DNA of 5,842 bases from Candidatus Poribacteria bacterium (GTDB lineage Bacteria > Poribacteria > DTPJ01), in NCBI GenBank assembly GCA_011334435.1, contig DTPJ01000310.1:1-5842 (forward strand). Reading direction: 5' to 3'. Every line of letters starts with the position of its first letter. Position 1 is the stretch's first letter. The notes under the pieces were generated by a model. It was not told where the DNA came from. It did no database searches and was given only the letters and a program-made list of their open reading frames with translations. This document shows, one piece after another, positions 1-5,842 of the stretch. Made by a program: the position numbers and the translations under genes.

Positions 1-1852
1 AGATCTCTTGACAATTAAAGACGTGGATTGTTACACCTCTTCCTCTTGTGATAAATCCGACTATGTTATCTCCGGGTATAGGATTGCAACACTTAGCAAA
101 TCGGACAAACGGGTCACCTACTCCTCCAACTTTCACCCCGCTTACAGGATGACGGATTTTTGACTTGTCTAATTCTATTTCCGCTTCTTCTTCTTGTGTC
201 TCAGGAGCAAGAAGGTTGACTACATGTTGTTCAGAGATTTTTCCAAACCCGATACTTGCTAATAATTCATCTGTGCTTGGCAGGTTTAATTGCTTGGCAA
301 CTTCAAGCAATTCATCAGACTTAGCTAATCCTTTGATATTTAATCTTCTTGCTTGCATTTCAGATTGGAGTAAATCCAATCCTAACTTAATGCTTTCTGC
401 ACGTTCTTCTTCCTTTATCCAGTGACGTATTTTGCTTCTTGCCCTTGATGATTTTGCGTATTTAAGCCAATCTCTGCTCGGTTTTGCCCCCGACCTTGTG
501 ATTATCTCAACTCTATCTCCGCTTTTCAGTTCATACTTCAAGGGAACTGTCTGGTTATTTACTCTTGCACCAACGGTTTGGTATCCGACCTCAGTATGAA
601 TACTAAAAGCGAAATCAATAGGTGTTGCACCTTGTGGGAGGACTTTTACATCGCCTTTTGGAGTGAAAACATAAACTTCTTCTGGAAAAAGCTCCGATCT
701 TACAGACTCCATAAAAAGTCTTGGATCTCTAAGATACTGCATATCTTCCACAATTCGCCTTAACCAAGAGAATCTTCTATCATCGTCTGAAAATTGCCCG
801 CCTTCTTTATATTTCCAATGTGCTGCAATGCCGTATTCTGCGTTAATGTGCATCTCAAAGGTTCTAATCTGTATCTCAACAGGTCTGCCCCCAGGACCGA
901 TGACCGTTGTATGCAATGATTGATAGCCATTGCTTTTTGGCATCGCTATAAAATCCTTTATTCTACCTGGCACTGGCACCCATTTTGAATGTATTACTCC
1001 AAGACTTGTATAACAATCATTTTCAGAGGCAACTAAAACCCTAAAAGCAAATAGATCGTATATATTCTCAAAAGGCAATCCTCTTGTTCTCATCTTTTGG
1101 CTTATACCGTATATATCTTTAAGTCTGCCCTCAACTTCTGACTGTATATCCGCCTCAAATAGGATTTTTTTCAATAACTGCGAAAATTCCTCTATTTGAT
1201 TGCCCCTCTCTTTTATCTCCTGTTCCACAAGTTGACGGATCTCATTATAAGTTTCGTTGTCCAGATACATAAATGCCAAGTCTTTAAGCTCAGAGCTTAG
1301 CTTTGCCATTCCTAACCTTAAGGCAAGTTGTGCATATATTTCAAGTGTCTCTTGTGCGATCCTACGTTGAGAATCTGGCTTTAAATATTGCAATGTCCGC
1401 ATATTATGAAGCCTATCGGCAAGCTTTATTAAGATAACTCGCACATCTTTTGATATTGCAAGGATCATTTTCCGAAGGTTTTCTGCTTGCTTTTCTATGT
1501 CCTTGAATGAGATCATGTTTATCTTTGTGACGCCCTCAACCATCTGAGTTATCTCTGGACCGAAAATAGCTGATAATTCCGCTGATGATGTATCTGTATC
1601 TTCAAGCACGTCATGCAACAACCCACCGATTATAGTTTTTGAGTCCATTCGCCACGAAGCTAATATCCTTGCGGTCTCTCTACAATGGACAAAATATGGC
1701 TCTCCTGATTTACGTAACTGGTGACTATGTTTTATTTGACTAAAATTATATGCTTTTTGCACCAGTGAAAGATCAGACGTATCGTCATAAGCTCTGATCT
1801 CATCAATCAGCCATTCAGAATCAAGTTCCGTTATTGGTTGTGCTAAGCTCAT
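1..1852 (-). CDS. rel: Bifunctional (p)ppGpp synthetase/hydrolase, RelA/SpoT family (3' end outside window)
   Basis: This enzyme makes (p)ppGpp from ATP and GDP/GTP and also hydrolyses it, setting the stringent response in the cytoplasm. The first 617 codons are present in one unbroken frame from the ATG at 1852. The N-terminal HD hydrolase domain keeps its metal-site residues H56, H80-D81 (in LLHDVLEDTD) and D146 (in KLADRLHNMR). The synthetase domain has the RLKD motif at R243-D246, D266 in YDLFAFRVL, GYQSLHTTVIGP and E326 in EIQIRT. RxKD, rather than the acidic ExDD form, is known from bifunctional enzymes. A TGS domain starts near residue 391 (VYVFTPKGDVKVLP), followed by a helical region and a zinc-finger-like domain with C588-C589, H610 and C614. 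The C-terminal ACT domain should lie beyond position 1. The start overlaps the upstream stop as ATGA, with a GGAAG ribosome site 7 bases before it. Rel family identity is secure; a strict rel/spoT/relA name is convention. Confidence 0.96.
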   Translation of the reverse strand, partial: MSLAQPITELDSEWLIDEIRAYDDTSDLSLVQKAYNFSQIKHSHQLRKSGEPYFVHCRETARILASWRMDSKTIIGGLLHDVLEDTDTSSAELSAIFGPEITQMVEGVTKINMISFKDIEKQAENLRKMILAISKDVRVILIKLADRLHNMRTLQYLKPDSQRRIAQETLEIYAQLALRLGMAKLSSELKDLAFMYLDNETYNEIRQLVEQEIKERGNQIEEFSQLLKKILFEADIQSEVEGRLKDIYGISQKMRTRGLPFENIYDLFAFRVLVASENDCYTSLGVIHSKWVPVPGRIKDFIAMPKSNGYQSLHTTVIGPGGRPVEIQIRTFEMHINAEYGIAAHWKYKEGGQFSDDDRRFSWLRRIVEDMQYLRDPRLFMESVRSELFPEEVYVFTPKGDVKVLPQGATPIDFAFSIHTEVGYQTVGARVNNQTVPLKYELKSGDRVEIITRSGAKPSRDWLKYAKSSRARSKIRHWIKEEERAESIKLGLDLLQSEMQARRLNIKGLAKSDELLEVAKQLNLPSTDELLASIGFGKISEQHVVNLLAPETQEEEAEIELDKSKIRHPVSGVKVGGVGDPFVRFAKCCNPIPGDNIVGFITRGRGVTIHVFNCQEI

Positions 1853-2781
1853 ACTGATTCTTCCATCACGCTTTCTGTGGCGTTCTTTGTGAGATCAATT
1901 TCATCGTCCAATTCAGCAGAAATCCTCTCAAAAAACTCCTGTTTTTTAATCAAAATAGAAGGCAAGCTAAGCATATCAAGTGAAGTTGCGTCAATCCTTG
2001 CCGATATTCCGTTTAACACAGCATCGCACGTCCTAATCCTTGCTTTTGCTTTCATATAGTTATCGCGTTTATTCCTTAGTTGCCTCAGATGATACTCCAA
2101 AGCACTTTTGGTCTCTTGATCGGTCTCTTGTCTTATCTTTTCTTCGCATTCTGCTTGTTCCCTTTCTAACTTTGACGGGTCTATGTCTTTTATATAATCT
2201 GATAAATTCTGCTTTAACTCTAACAATAGAAGAGCCTGTCTGACAAGTTCATCAAGTCTTGGCAAAACCCCAGACGCAATATCCCTTATTGAAGGATCAT
2301 TCTCTTGATTTATCGCCCTTCTCAGTTTATCTTCGCTTTTTGCTATTTCAATCGCCTTTTTTCGCAGTTCTGGACTTAATTTGACTTTGATCCCACCGAT
2401 AAAACCGTTGATCCTCAAATTTCTACGGATTGAGCTTACCTGACTACTTATATCAGACCACCATAAAATAGCCATAAAAACAGCAGAAATATAAAGACCA
2501 ACAGCGATACTTAATATTACATATTTCATATAGACTTTAGCGGATTTTTGCCTTTCTGCCTCTATCTTCCCCTTCTCATAACCTTCATTATAACTGATCT
2601 GTATAGCTTTCTCAAATTCCTTTATTGCCTCATCGGTCATTCCCTCTTTTGAATAGGATATTGCTTGCTTTTTGTGCAGTTCAACGGTGCTTTCATTGGC
2701 AGAAGCTATTGGATATGAATAGAATAATATTATTGCAGTGAAAATTATGAAGAAATTACAAATAAATAACATTTTTAACAT
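1849..2781 (-). CDS. Uncharacterised membrane protein: signal peptide, one TPR-like repeat, one TM helix, long helical cytoplasmic region
   Basis: I do not recognise a named family for this 310-residue protein. Residues 1-28 look like a signal peptide (hydrophobic run ending IASA/NE). Residues 31-64 fit a single TPR, with Y43, G47, A52, F56 and A59 at consensus places. Residues 86-108 form a strong transmembrane helix, followed by a basic stretch (RRNLR). Residues 130-310 are highly charged and mostly helical, with probable coiled coil around 200-250. The inferred topology is a periplasmic TPR, one membrane pass and a large cytoplasmic helical domain. No catalytic motif is visible, so a scaffold, sensor or partner-binding role is only a guess. 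The ATG at 2781 has a GGGGGTG ribosome site 7 bases upstream; a second in-frame ATG at 2772 fits less well. Its stop overlaps the rel start (ATGA), so the two are probably translated together. It follows aroE after 31 bases. Confidence 0.85.
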   Translation of the reverse strand: MLKMLFICNFFIIFTAIILFYSYPIASANESTVELHKKQAISYSKEGMTDEAIKEFEKAIQISYNEGYEKGKIEAERQKSAKVYMKYVILSIAVGLYISAVFMAILWWSDISSQVSSIRRNLRINGFIGGIKVKLSPELRKKAIEIAKSEDKLRRAINQENDPSIRDIASGVLPRLDELVRQALLLLELKQNLSDYIKDIDPSKLEREQAECEEKIRQETDQETKSALEYHLRQLRNKRDNYMKAKARIRTCDAVLNGISARIDATSLDMLSLPSILIKKQEFFERISAELDDEIDLTKNATESVMEESV

Positions 2782-2788
2782 TTAAATG

Positions 2789-2795
2789 CACCCCC
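2789..2795 (-). promoter_or_regulatory. Ribosome binding site of the membrane-protein gene
   Basis: GGGGGTG on the minus strand lies 7 bases before the ATG at 2781. It resembles GGAGGTG with one mismatch and is the only G-rich run in the 31-base gap after aroE. It favours the ATG at 2781 over the in-frame ATG nine bases further on. Confidence 0.55.
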
Positions 2796-2811
2796 AAACC
2801 ATATTTTTTAT

Positions 2812-2841
2812 ATTATAACTCTCCGAACAAAGCTTTTGCAA
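2812..2841 (-). promoter_or_regulatory. Possible sigma-70-type promoter for the membrane protein and rel
   Basis: On the minus strand a perfect TATAAT (2812-2817) overlaps the aroE stop codon. TTGCAA (2836-2841), a four-of-six match to TTGACA, lies 18 bases upstream inside aroE. Transcription would start near 2805, about 24 bases before the ATG at 2781 and just upstream of its GGGGGTG ribosome site. The local A+T richness makes a chance match quite possible. Confidence 0.3.
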
Positions 2842-3676
2842 GAGCTTTTTTCATCGTCTCAATAGGTGGCTGAAACCCTGTCCATAGCTTAAACGATATT
2901 GCCCCTTGATGAACCAGCATTCCCATCCCTCCGATAGCCTTCAATCCTCTTTCTTTTGCTGATTTAAGGAGTTTTGTCTCTGGTGGAGTATAAACTATAT
3001 CGCACACTATACTTTTAGGACTTAACCAATCTGGATTAATCGGTAGTTCAGCATTTAAGTCCATACCAGATGTCACTGTGCTTACAAGAAGATCACATTC
3101 AGTGATATAATCACTCAACTTTTTGTCGTCTAACGAAATTCCTGTAATTGATATGCCTGTCTTTTCTCCAAGATCGCAAGCGAGATCAACAGCTTTTTGG
3201 AAAGTCCTATTAGCGATAATTATACTGCCAACCTTATCAAGTGCCAAACCAACGACTATTGCCCTTGCCCCTCCACCTGCACCAAGCACAACGACATTCA
3301 TACCTTTTAGGTTATTTATGCCATTTTCATATAGAGAATAAATAAAGCCTTTTGCATCAGTATTATGTCCCTCTACAAAGCCATCTTTGAAGACCATTGT
3401 ATTAACTGCACCTATAAGTTTAGCTTCTTCGGAGAGGCTATCCATCAAAGGAATAGCAGATTGTTTGTGCGGAAGCGTTATGTTTATGCCAACTACACCT
3501 ATGGCTTTAAAGCCCTCTATGGCTGATCTCAGGTCACTTGGTTTGACATGGAACGGGACATATACATAGTCCAATCCCATTTCTTTAATTGCAGAGTTGT
3601 GCATTTGAGGCGATCGTGAATGCTCAACTGGATCGCCTATAACTCCGAGTATCTTAGTATGTCCTGTGATATTCAT
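2813..3676 (-). CDS. aroE: Shikimate dehydrogenase (NADP-dependent)
   Basis: AroE reduces 3-dehydroshikimate to shikimate with NADPH, the fourth step of the chorismate pathway to aromatic amino acids, in the cytoplasm. The 287 residues from the ATG at 3676 match the usual family length. The shikimate-binding serines are in HSRSP (S20, S22). The catalytic pair is K71 in NITLPHK and D107 in GHNTDAKGF, and GAVNT is at 89-93. The nucleotide fold has GAGGGARA at 132-139 and NRT at 156-158, the latter typical of NADP preference. The C-terminal GGMGMLVHQGA segment carries the conserved Q257. The open frame extends upstream to 3736, but that start would overlap the previous gene by 59 bases and add 20 residues not expected in AroE. 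The ATG at 3676 has GGAG five bases upstream, and only one base separates it from the preceding stop. Identification is secure. Confidence 0.96.
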   Translation of the reverse strand: MNITGHTKILGVIGDPVEHSRSPQMHNSAIKEMGLDYVYVPFHVKPSDLRSAIEGFKAIGVVGINITLPHKQSAIPLMDSLSEEAKLIGAVNTMVFKDGFVEGHNTDAKGFIYSLYENGINNLKGMNVVVLGAGGGARAIVVGLALDKVGSIIIANRTFQKAVDLACDLGEKTGISITGISLDDKKLSDYITECDLLVSTVTSGMDLNAELPINPDWLSPKSIVCDIVYTPPETKLLKSAKERGLKAIGGMGMLVHQGAISFKLWTGFQPPIETMKKALAKALFGEL

Positions 3677-3677
3677 T

Positions 3678-4214
3678 TTATCTCCGAAAGACGCCATTTG
3701 ACACGTCAAAAAAGCTGTCAATGACGCTATTCTCATTGTTTGTTGAGTTTTTTTTGTCTAATTCAGCAATTTGACGTATTACAGCGACCTCATCACAATC
3801 GGGAAATTTAATGCAATTCACACATGCAACCCATACCTTATGGGGCAATTGAGATTTATCTATTCTCTGAAATCCTTTTTTCTCAAAAAATTCAGGTTTA
3901 TATGTCAAAGCAAATACTTTTTTTATTGCAAGTTTAAGAGCATCATCAATACAGGCGTTGAGTAAAACAGTTCCTATACCTTTTCCTTGATATTCCTCTG
4001 TAACTGCCAGTGATCTTATCTCTGCTAAATCAACCCAAGTTACATGCAAAGCACAGCATCCTATTACTTCGCCATTATCCTCGTATATGAAAAAATCCCT
4101 TATATTATCACATATATCGCCAATTGATCTCGGCAACATCTCGCCTTTTTCTGCATAGCTGTTCACAAGTTTTTGAATAAAACTGACGTCATTTAGTGTA
4201 GCTTTTCTTATCAA
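3678..4214 (-). CDS. argA: Short GNAT-type amino-acid N-acetyltransferase, probable N-acetylglutamate synthase
   Basis: This protein probably transfers acetyl from acetyl-CoA to glutamate, the first step of arginine synthesis. It has a GNAT fold: the N-terminal IRKATLNDV strand and helix, the central EIRSLAV strand, and the acetyl-CoA loop YQGKGIG (Q76 to G81). The downstream segment LPHKVWVACVNC...FPDCDE (123-142) is what I recall as characteristic of the stand-alone short NAGS group that includes Mycobacterium Rv2747, which lacks the amino-acid-kinase domain of classical ArgA. C131, C134 and C140 form a CxxC-x5-C pattern. The frame stays open to a TTG at 4253, but the TTG at 4214 gives the expected MIRKA-like N-terminus, has GAGGAG 11 bases upstream, and overlaps the porB stop as TTGA. 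The result is 178 residues, with an unusual Asn/Ser-rich tail after about residue 150. GNAT membership is very sure; the substrate is inferred by resemblance. Confidence 0.8.
   Translation of the reverse strand: MIRKATLNDVSFIQKLVNSYAEKGEMLPRSIGDICDNIRDFFIYEDNGEVIGCCALHVTWVDLAEIRSLAVTEEYQGKGIGTVLLNACIDDALKLAIKKVFALTYKPEFFEKKGFQRIDKSQLPHKVWVACVNCIKFPDCDEVAVIRQIAELDKKNSTNNENSVIDSFFDVSNGVFRR
3682..3685 (-). promoter_or_regulatory. Ribosome binding site deciding the aroE start
   Basis: GGAG on the minus strand, inside the last codons of the acetyltransferase gene, is 5 bases upstream of the ATG at 3676. Together with the one-base gap to the previous stop, it supports this start over the longer frame opening at 3736. 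Confidence 0.65.
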
Positions 4215-5842
4215 TCTTTTGTAATCTCCTCTTTCTTTAATAACTTTTCCCAATCAGAGTCAACTTTTGCCTGTATAGCATTGATAATCTCATCTGAGAG
4301 ATGTCTAAATCGTCCCTGCATCTCCAAATATTCTCTAACAGGTTTTTTCTTCGGTTTTCTGCTTATCGTATACTTTCCGTTTTCCACTTCATAGAGCGGG
4401 AAAATGTATGTTTCAACTGCGAGACGAGCCATCTTTATCGTCTGACTCGTTGGAAAACGCCATCCGGGAGAACACGGAGCAAGTATATGAATAAATTTTG
4501 ACCCCTTTATATTTTTAGCTTTCGTCACTTTTCTGATGAGGTCTTCTGGATAGGCGATGCTGGCAGTAGCAGTATAAGGTATGCCATGAGCAACCATAAT
4601 CTCAACTATGTTCTTTTTGTGTCCACTCTCAAATGATTCAACAGGAGTTGTAGTTGTCCAAGCCCCATAAGGCGTTGATGAACTACGTTGTATGCCTGTG
4701 TTATGGACTACGATCCCATCAGCGATAAAATTATGTTCGTCCTCTACTCTTAAGTCAAGGGTCGGTTCTAAACCGATTTTATTTATCTCTTTTATTTTTA
4801 CGATCTCAAAGTATTTATTATCCATGAAAAAATTCTGATACCTATACTGATTTGGGTATTTTTTAGTATCCCAATTTCTTTTTTTGCTAAAACATATATA
4901 TCCATCACCTAATAACTCACGATTTACGGATTTTGTCCCTTTCTTTTTGTTGTGAATTTTTCCAACTCTATATCCCATTGTTTGTAGAAACAATCTTAAC
5001 ATTCTGAGAAATTCAATATTTGCAGAAATATATCTTGAATTGTTCTTATTCTTGTATCTGTCAGAAAGCATCAACCCTTCAATAAAGCTTTCTTTCTCAT
5101 TGATTGGCAAAGTGAATATCCATGGTGGTATTATTTTATTTTCAGCTTCCGATCCAAATCCCAAAGAATCTATAAATTTAGCGATATTCATTGATTGTAT
5201 ATAGATATAATCTTTATCAGTGTCAAATTTTCCATTAAACAGCTTTGATTGTAAATCTATCAAAATTTCTCTCTCATCAGAACCTTCTGGTAAAGCAAAT
5301 CCTATTTCTCCCTTTTCTATTCTAATCCAACCATTGCCAACATACAGCCCAAGAAATTTCATCAGATCAGGACTTGATGATTCAGGTATATTAGCGTCCT
5401 TTATGAATTCAAATTTATATGATCTTCCTTCATCAAGGTTTTTCAGGACAACGATTTCATCACCTATTTTGAGATTTTCAAGGGTTTTCCAACCAAATTC
5501 GTTTTTTCTCCCTCTGCCATTTTTTTTAAGCACTAAAAAAGGGTGATTTCCAGTCGCTTTTATTGAATGATGAAGTGTTTGCAGTTCATAAACTTCTCTA
5601 ACTCCGTTATCAAATACGCCCGAGCATTTCTTTACCACAAGTTGATGTGTGTTTTGGTCAAAGGCATATATGTCATCACCGATTTTTATGTCCGTTATTT
5701 TTTTCAGACCTTGCTTTGTCATTATAAGGGATGATGTGCTAAGGCAATTCATATACCCCTCATTGTCGTAACAGACGTATATAAAATCCTCGTTTCGTTC
5801 AACTGCCCCTGATAAAGCCTGTAAGCCTATGTCAAAAGTCCC
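4211..5842 (-). CDS. porB: Pyruvate:ferredoxin oxidoreductase (pyruvate synthase) beta subunit, intein-containing, 5' end outside window
   Basis: PorB is the thiamine diphosphate-binding subunit of the enzyme that interconverts pyruvate plus CoA with acetyl-CoA plus CO2 and reduced ferredoxin, in the cytoplasm. The frame is open to position 5842, so the N-terminus, including the GDG part of the TPP motif, is missing. The window starts with 32 N-extein residues ending in CYDNEGYMN. These are followed by a 349-residue intein (4700-5746) and a 162-residue C-extein starting TGIQRSSSTPYGAWTTTTP. Joined, the exteins restore the TPP/Mg-binding signature YDNE-Y-NTGxQ. Later landmarks are HGIPYTATAS, HILAPCSPGWRFP, FPLYEVENGKY and LEMQGRFRHL, all typical of PorB. 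The C-extein length suggests a normal mature protein of about 300 residues. Companion por genes are expected upstream, outside the window. The ATG at 5752 is internal and not a gene start. 2-oxoacid specificity other than pyruvate is possible but less likely. Confidence 0.95.
   Translation of the reverse strand, partial: GTFDIGLQALSGAVERNEDFIYVCYDNEGYMNCLSTSSLIMTKQGLKKITDIKIGDDIYAFDQNTHQLVVKKCSGVFDNGVREVYELQTLHHSIKATGNHPFLVLKKNGRGRKNEFGWKTLENLKIGDEIVVLKNLDEGRSYKFEFIKDANIPESSSPDLMKFLGLYVGNGWIRIEKGEIGFALPEGSDEREILIDLQSKLFNGKFDTDKDYIYIQSMNIAKFIDSLGFGSEAENKIIPPWIFTLPINEKESFIEGLMLSDRYKNKNNSRYISANIEFLRMLRLFLQTMGYRVGKIHNKKKGTKSVNRELLGDGYICFSKKRNWDTKKYPNQYRYQNFFMDNKYFEIVKIKEINKIGLEPTLDLRVEDEHNFIADGIVVHNTGIQRSSSTPYGAWTTTTPVESFESGHKKNIVEIMVAHGIPYTATASIAYPEDLIRKVTKAKNIKGSKFIHILAPCSPGWRFPTSQTIKMARLAVETYIFPLYEVENGKYTISRKPKKKPVREYLEMQGRFRHLSDEIINAIQAKVDSDWEKLLKKEEITKD
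4226..4231 (-). promoter_or_regulatory. Ribosome binding site deciding the TTG start of the acetyltransferase gene
   Basis: GAGGAG on the minus strand, within the last porB codons, is 11 bases upstream of the TTG at 4214. The spacing is somewhat long. The site is strong, and the TTG overlaps the porB stop as TTGA, which suggests re-initiation or coupling. Confidence 0.5.
4700..5746 (-). mobile_element. In-frame intein with LAGLIDADG homing-endonuclease domain, inserted in porB
   Basis: This 349-residue protein-splicing element should excise itself from PorB and join the exteins. Its first residue is Cys (CLSTSSLIMTKQGLKKI, block A). Block B has the TxxH motif at T65-H68 (ATGNHPFLVL). Block F is LDLRVEDEHNFIADG (330-344), and block G ends IVVHN, with H348 and the terminal N349. 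The +1 residue is Thr. This is the layout of a class 1 intein with all key splicing residues present. Between blocks B and F, at about residues 125-290 (nt 4877-5374), lies a LAGLIDADG endonuclease domain. Motif 1 is LGLYVGNGW (132-140) and motif 2 is FIEGLMLSDRY (221-231), preceded by IPPWIF. N138 replaces the usual catalytic Asp of motif 1, and R230 replaces the usual Gly of motif 2, so nuclease activity is doubtful. Hand-counted 60-base lines inside are 23-30% G+C, against 38-43% in the exteins. Confidence 0.96.

Noticed and set aside
165..763. Plus-strand open frames at 165-425 and 578-763
   Set aside because: They lie antisense to the conserved TGS, helical and zinc-finger parts of rel, have Ser/Leu-rich shadow composition and show no recognisable motif.
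1877..2243. Plus-strand open frames opposite the membrane-protein gene
   Set aside because: They are antisense shadows of a good minus-strand gene that has a ribosome site and coupled junctions. Their hydrophobic look comes from reading charged helical codons in reverse.
2782..2812. Terminator between aroE and the membrane-protein gene
   Set aside because: The gap is A+T-rich, with no G+C-rich stem followed by a T run in the minus-strand direction.
3677..3736. Longer aroE start at 3736
   Set aside because: It adds 20 residues not expected in AroE and overlaps the upstream gene by 59 bases. The ATG at 3676 has a well-spaced GGAG and sits one base after the previous stop.
3123..3965. Plus-strand open frames opposite aroE and the acetyltransferase gene
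   Set aside because: Each lies antisense to strongly conserved motifs and lacks any recognised domain.
4215..4253. Longer acetyltransferase start, a TTG at 4253
   Set aside because: It adds 13 residues before the family-typical IRKATLNDV start and overlaps porB by 43 bases, while the TTG at 4214 forms a neat TTGA junction.
4301..5546. Plus-strand open frames opposite porB and its intein, including a 108-codon frame at 5220-5546
   Set aside because: The longest lies opposite the endonuclease motif region of the intein. No ribosome site or domain supports it.
4700..5746. A frameshifted or foreign gene fused by misassembly into porB
   Set aside because: Frame is continuous, both boundaries match intein blocks A and G exactly, and the exteins join without loss or gain of residues in the YMN-TGIQ motif.
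4211..5752. A separate 513-residue gene starting at the ATG at 5752
   Set aside because: The frame is open to the window edge, and the residues before this Met continue the PorB sequence VCYDNEGY. The Met is an internal extein residue two positions before the intein Cys1.

Overview
The window is a stretch of bacterial chromosome read entirely from the minus strand. Five genes are packed tail to head from about 5842 down to 1. In transcription order they are: the 3' part of porB (pyruvate:ferredoxin oxidoreductase beta subunit) interrupted by an in-frame intein; a short GNAT N-acetylglutamate synthase-like gene; aroE (shikimate dehydrogenase); an unrecognised membrane protein with one TPR-like repeat and a long charged helical region; and the 5' part of a bifunctional (p)ppGpp synthetase/hydrolase (rel). 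PorB runs off the right edge and Rel off the left edge. No RNA gene, CRISPR array, insertion sequence or convincing terminator was seen, and no gap between genes exceeds 31 bases.

The junctions are very tight: TTGA overlap (porB/NAGS), 1-base gap (NAGS/aroE), 31-base gap (aroE/membrane protein) and ATGA overlap (membrane protein/rel). This looks like one operon with translational coupling. A possible internal promoter lies in and just before the 31-base gap and would serve the membrane protein and rel. Two starts were moved from the longest open frames: the NAGS-like gene to a TTG at 4214 and aroE to the ATG at 3676.

A single long bifunctional Rel, PFOR and a short GNAT-type NAGS point to a bacterium with ferredoxin-dependent carbon metabolism, probably an anaerobe or microaerophile. 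Hand-counted 60-base lines of ordinary genes are roughly 38-48% G+C. The phylum cannot be fixed from this window.

The most unusual element is the 349-residue intein. It splits PorB inside the thiamine diphosphate-binding motif, between Asn and Thr of the YMN/TGIQ signature. All splicing residues look intact, but both LAGLIDADG endonuclease motifs carry non-consensus residues. The intein DNA is clearly more A+T-rich than the flanking exteins, suggesting acquisition by transfer. The second item of interest is the uncharacterised membrane protein translationally coupled to rel. Functionally the cluster joins acetyl-CoA/pyruvate interconversion, arginine and aromatic amino-acid biosynthesis, and the alarmone that responds to amino-acid shortage.
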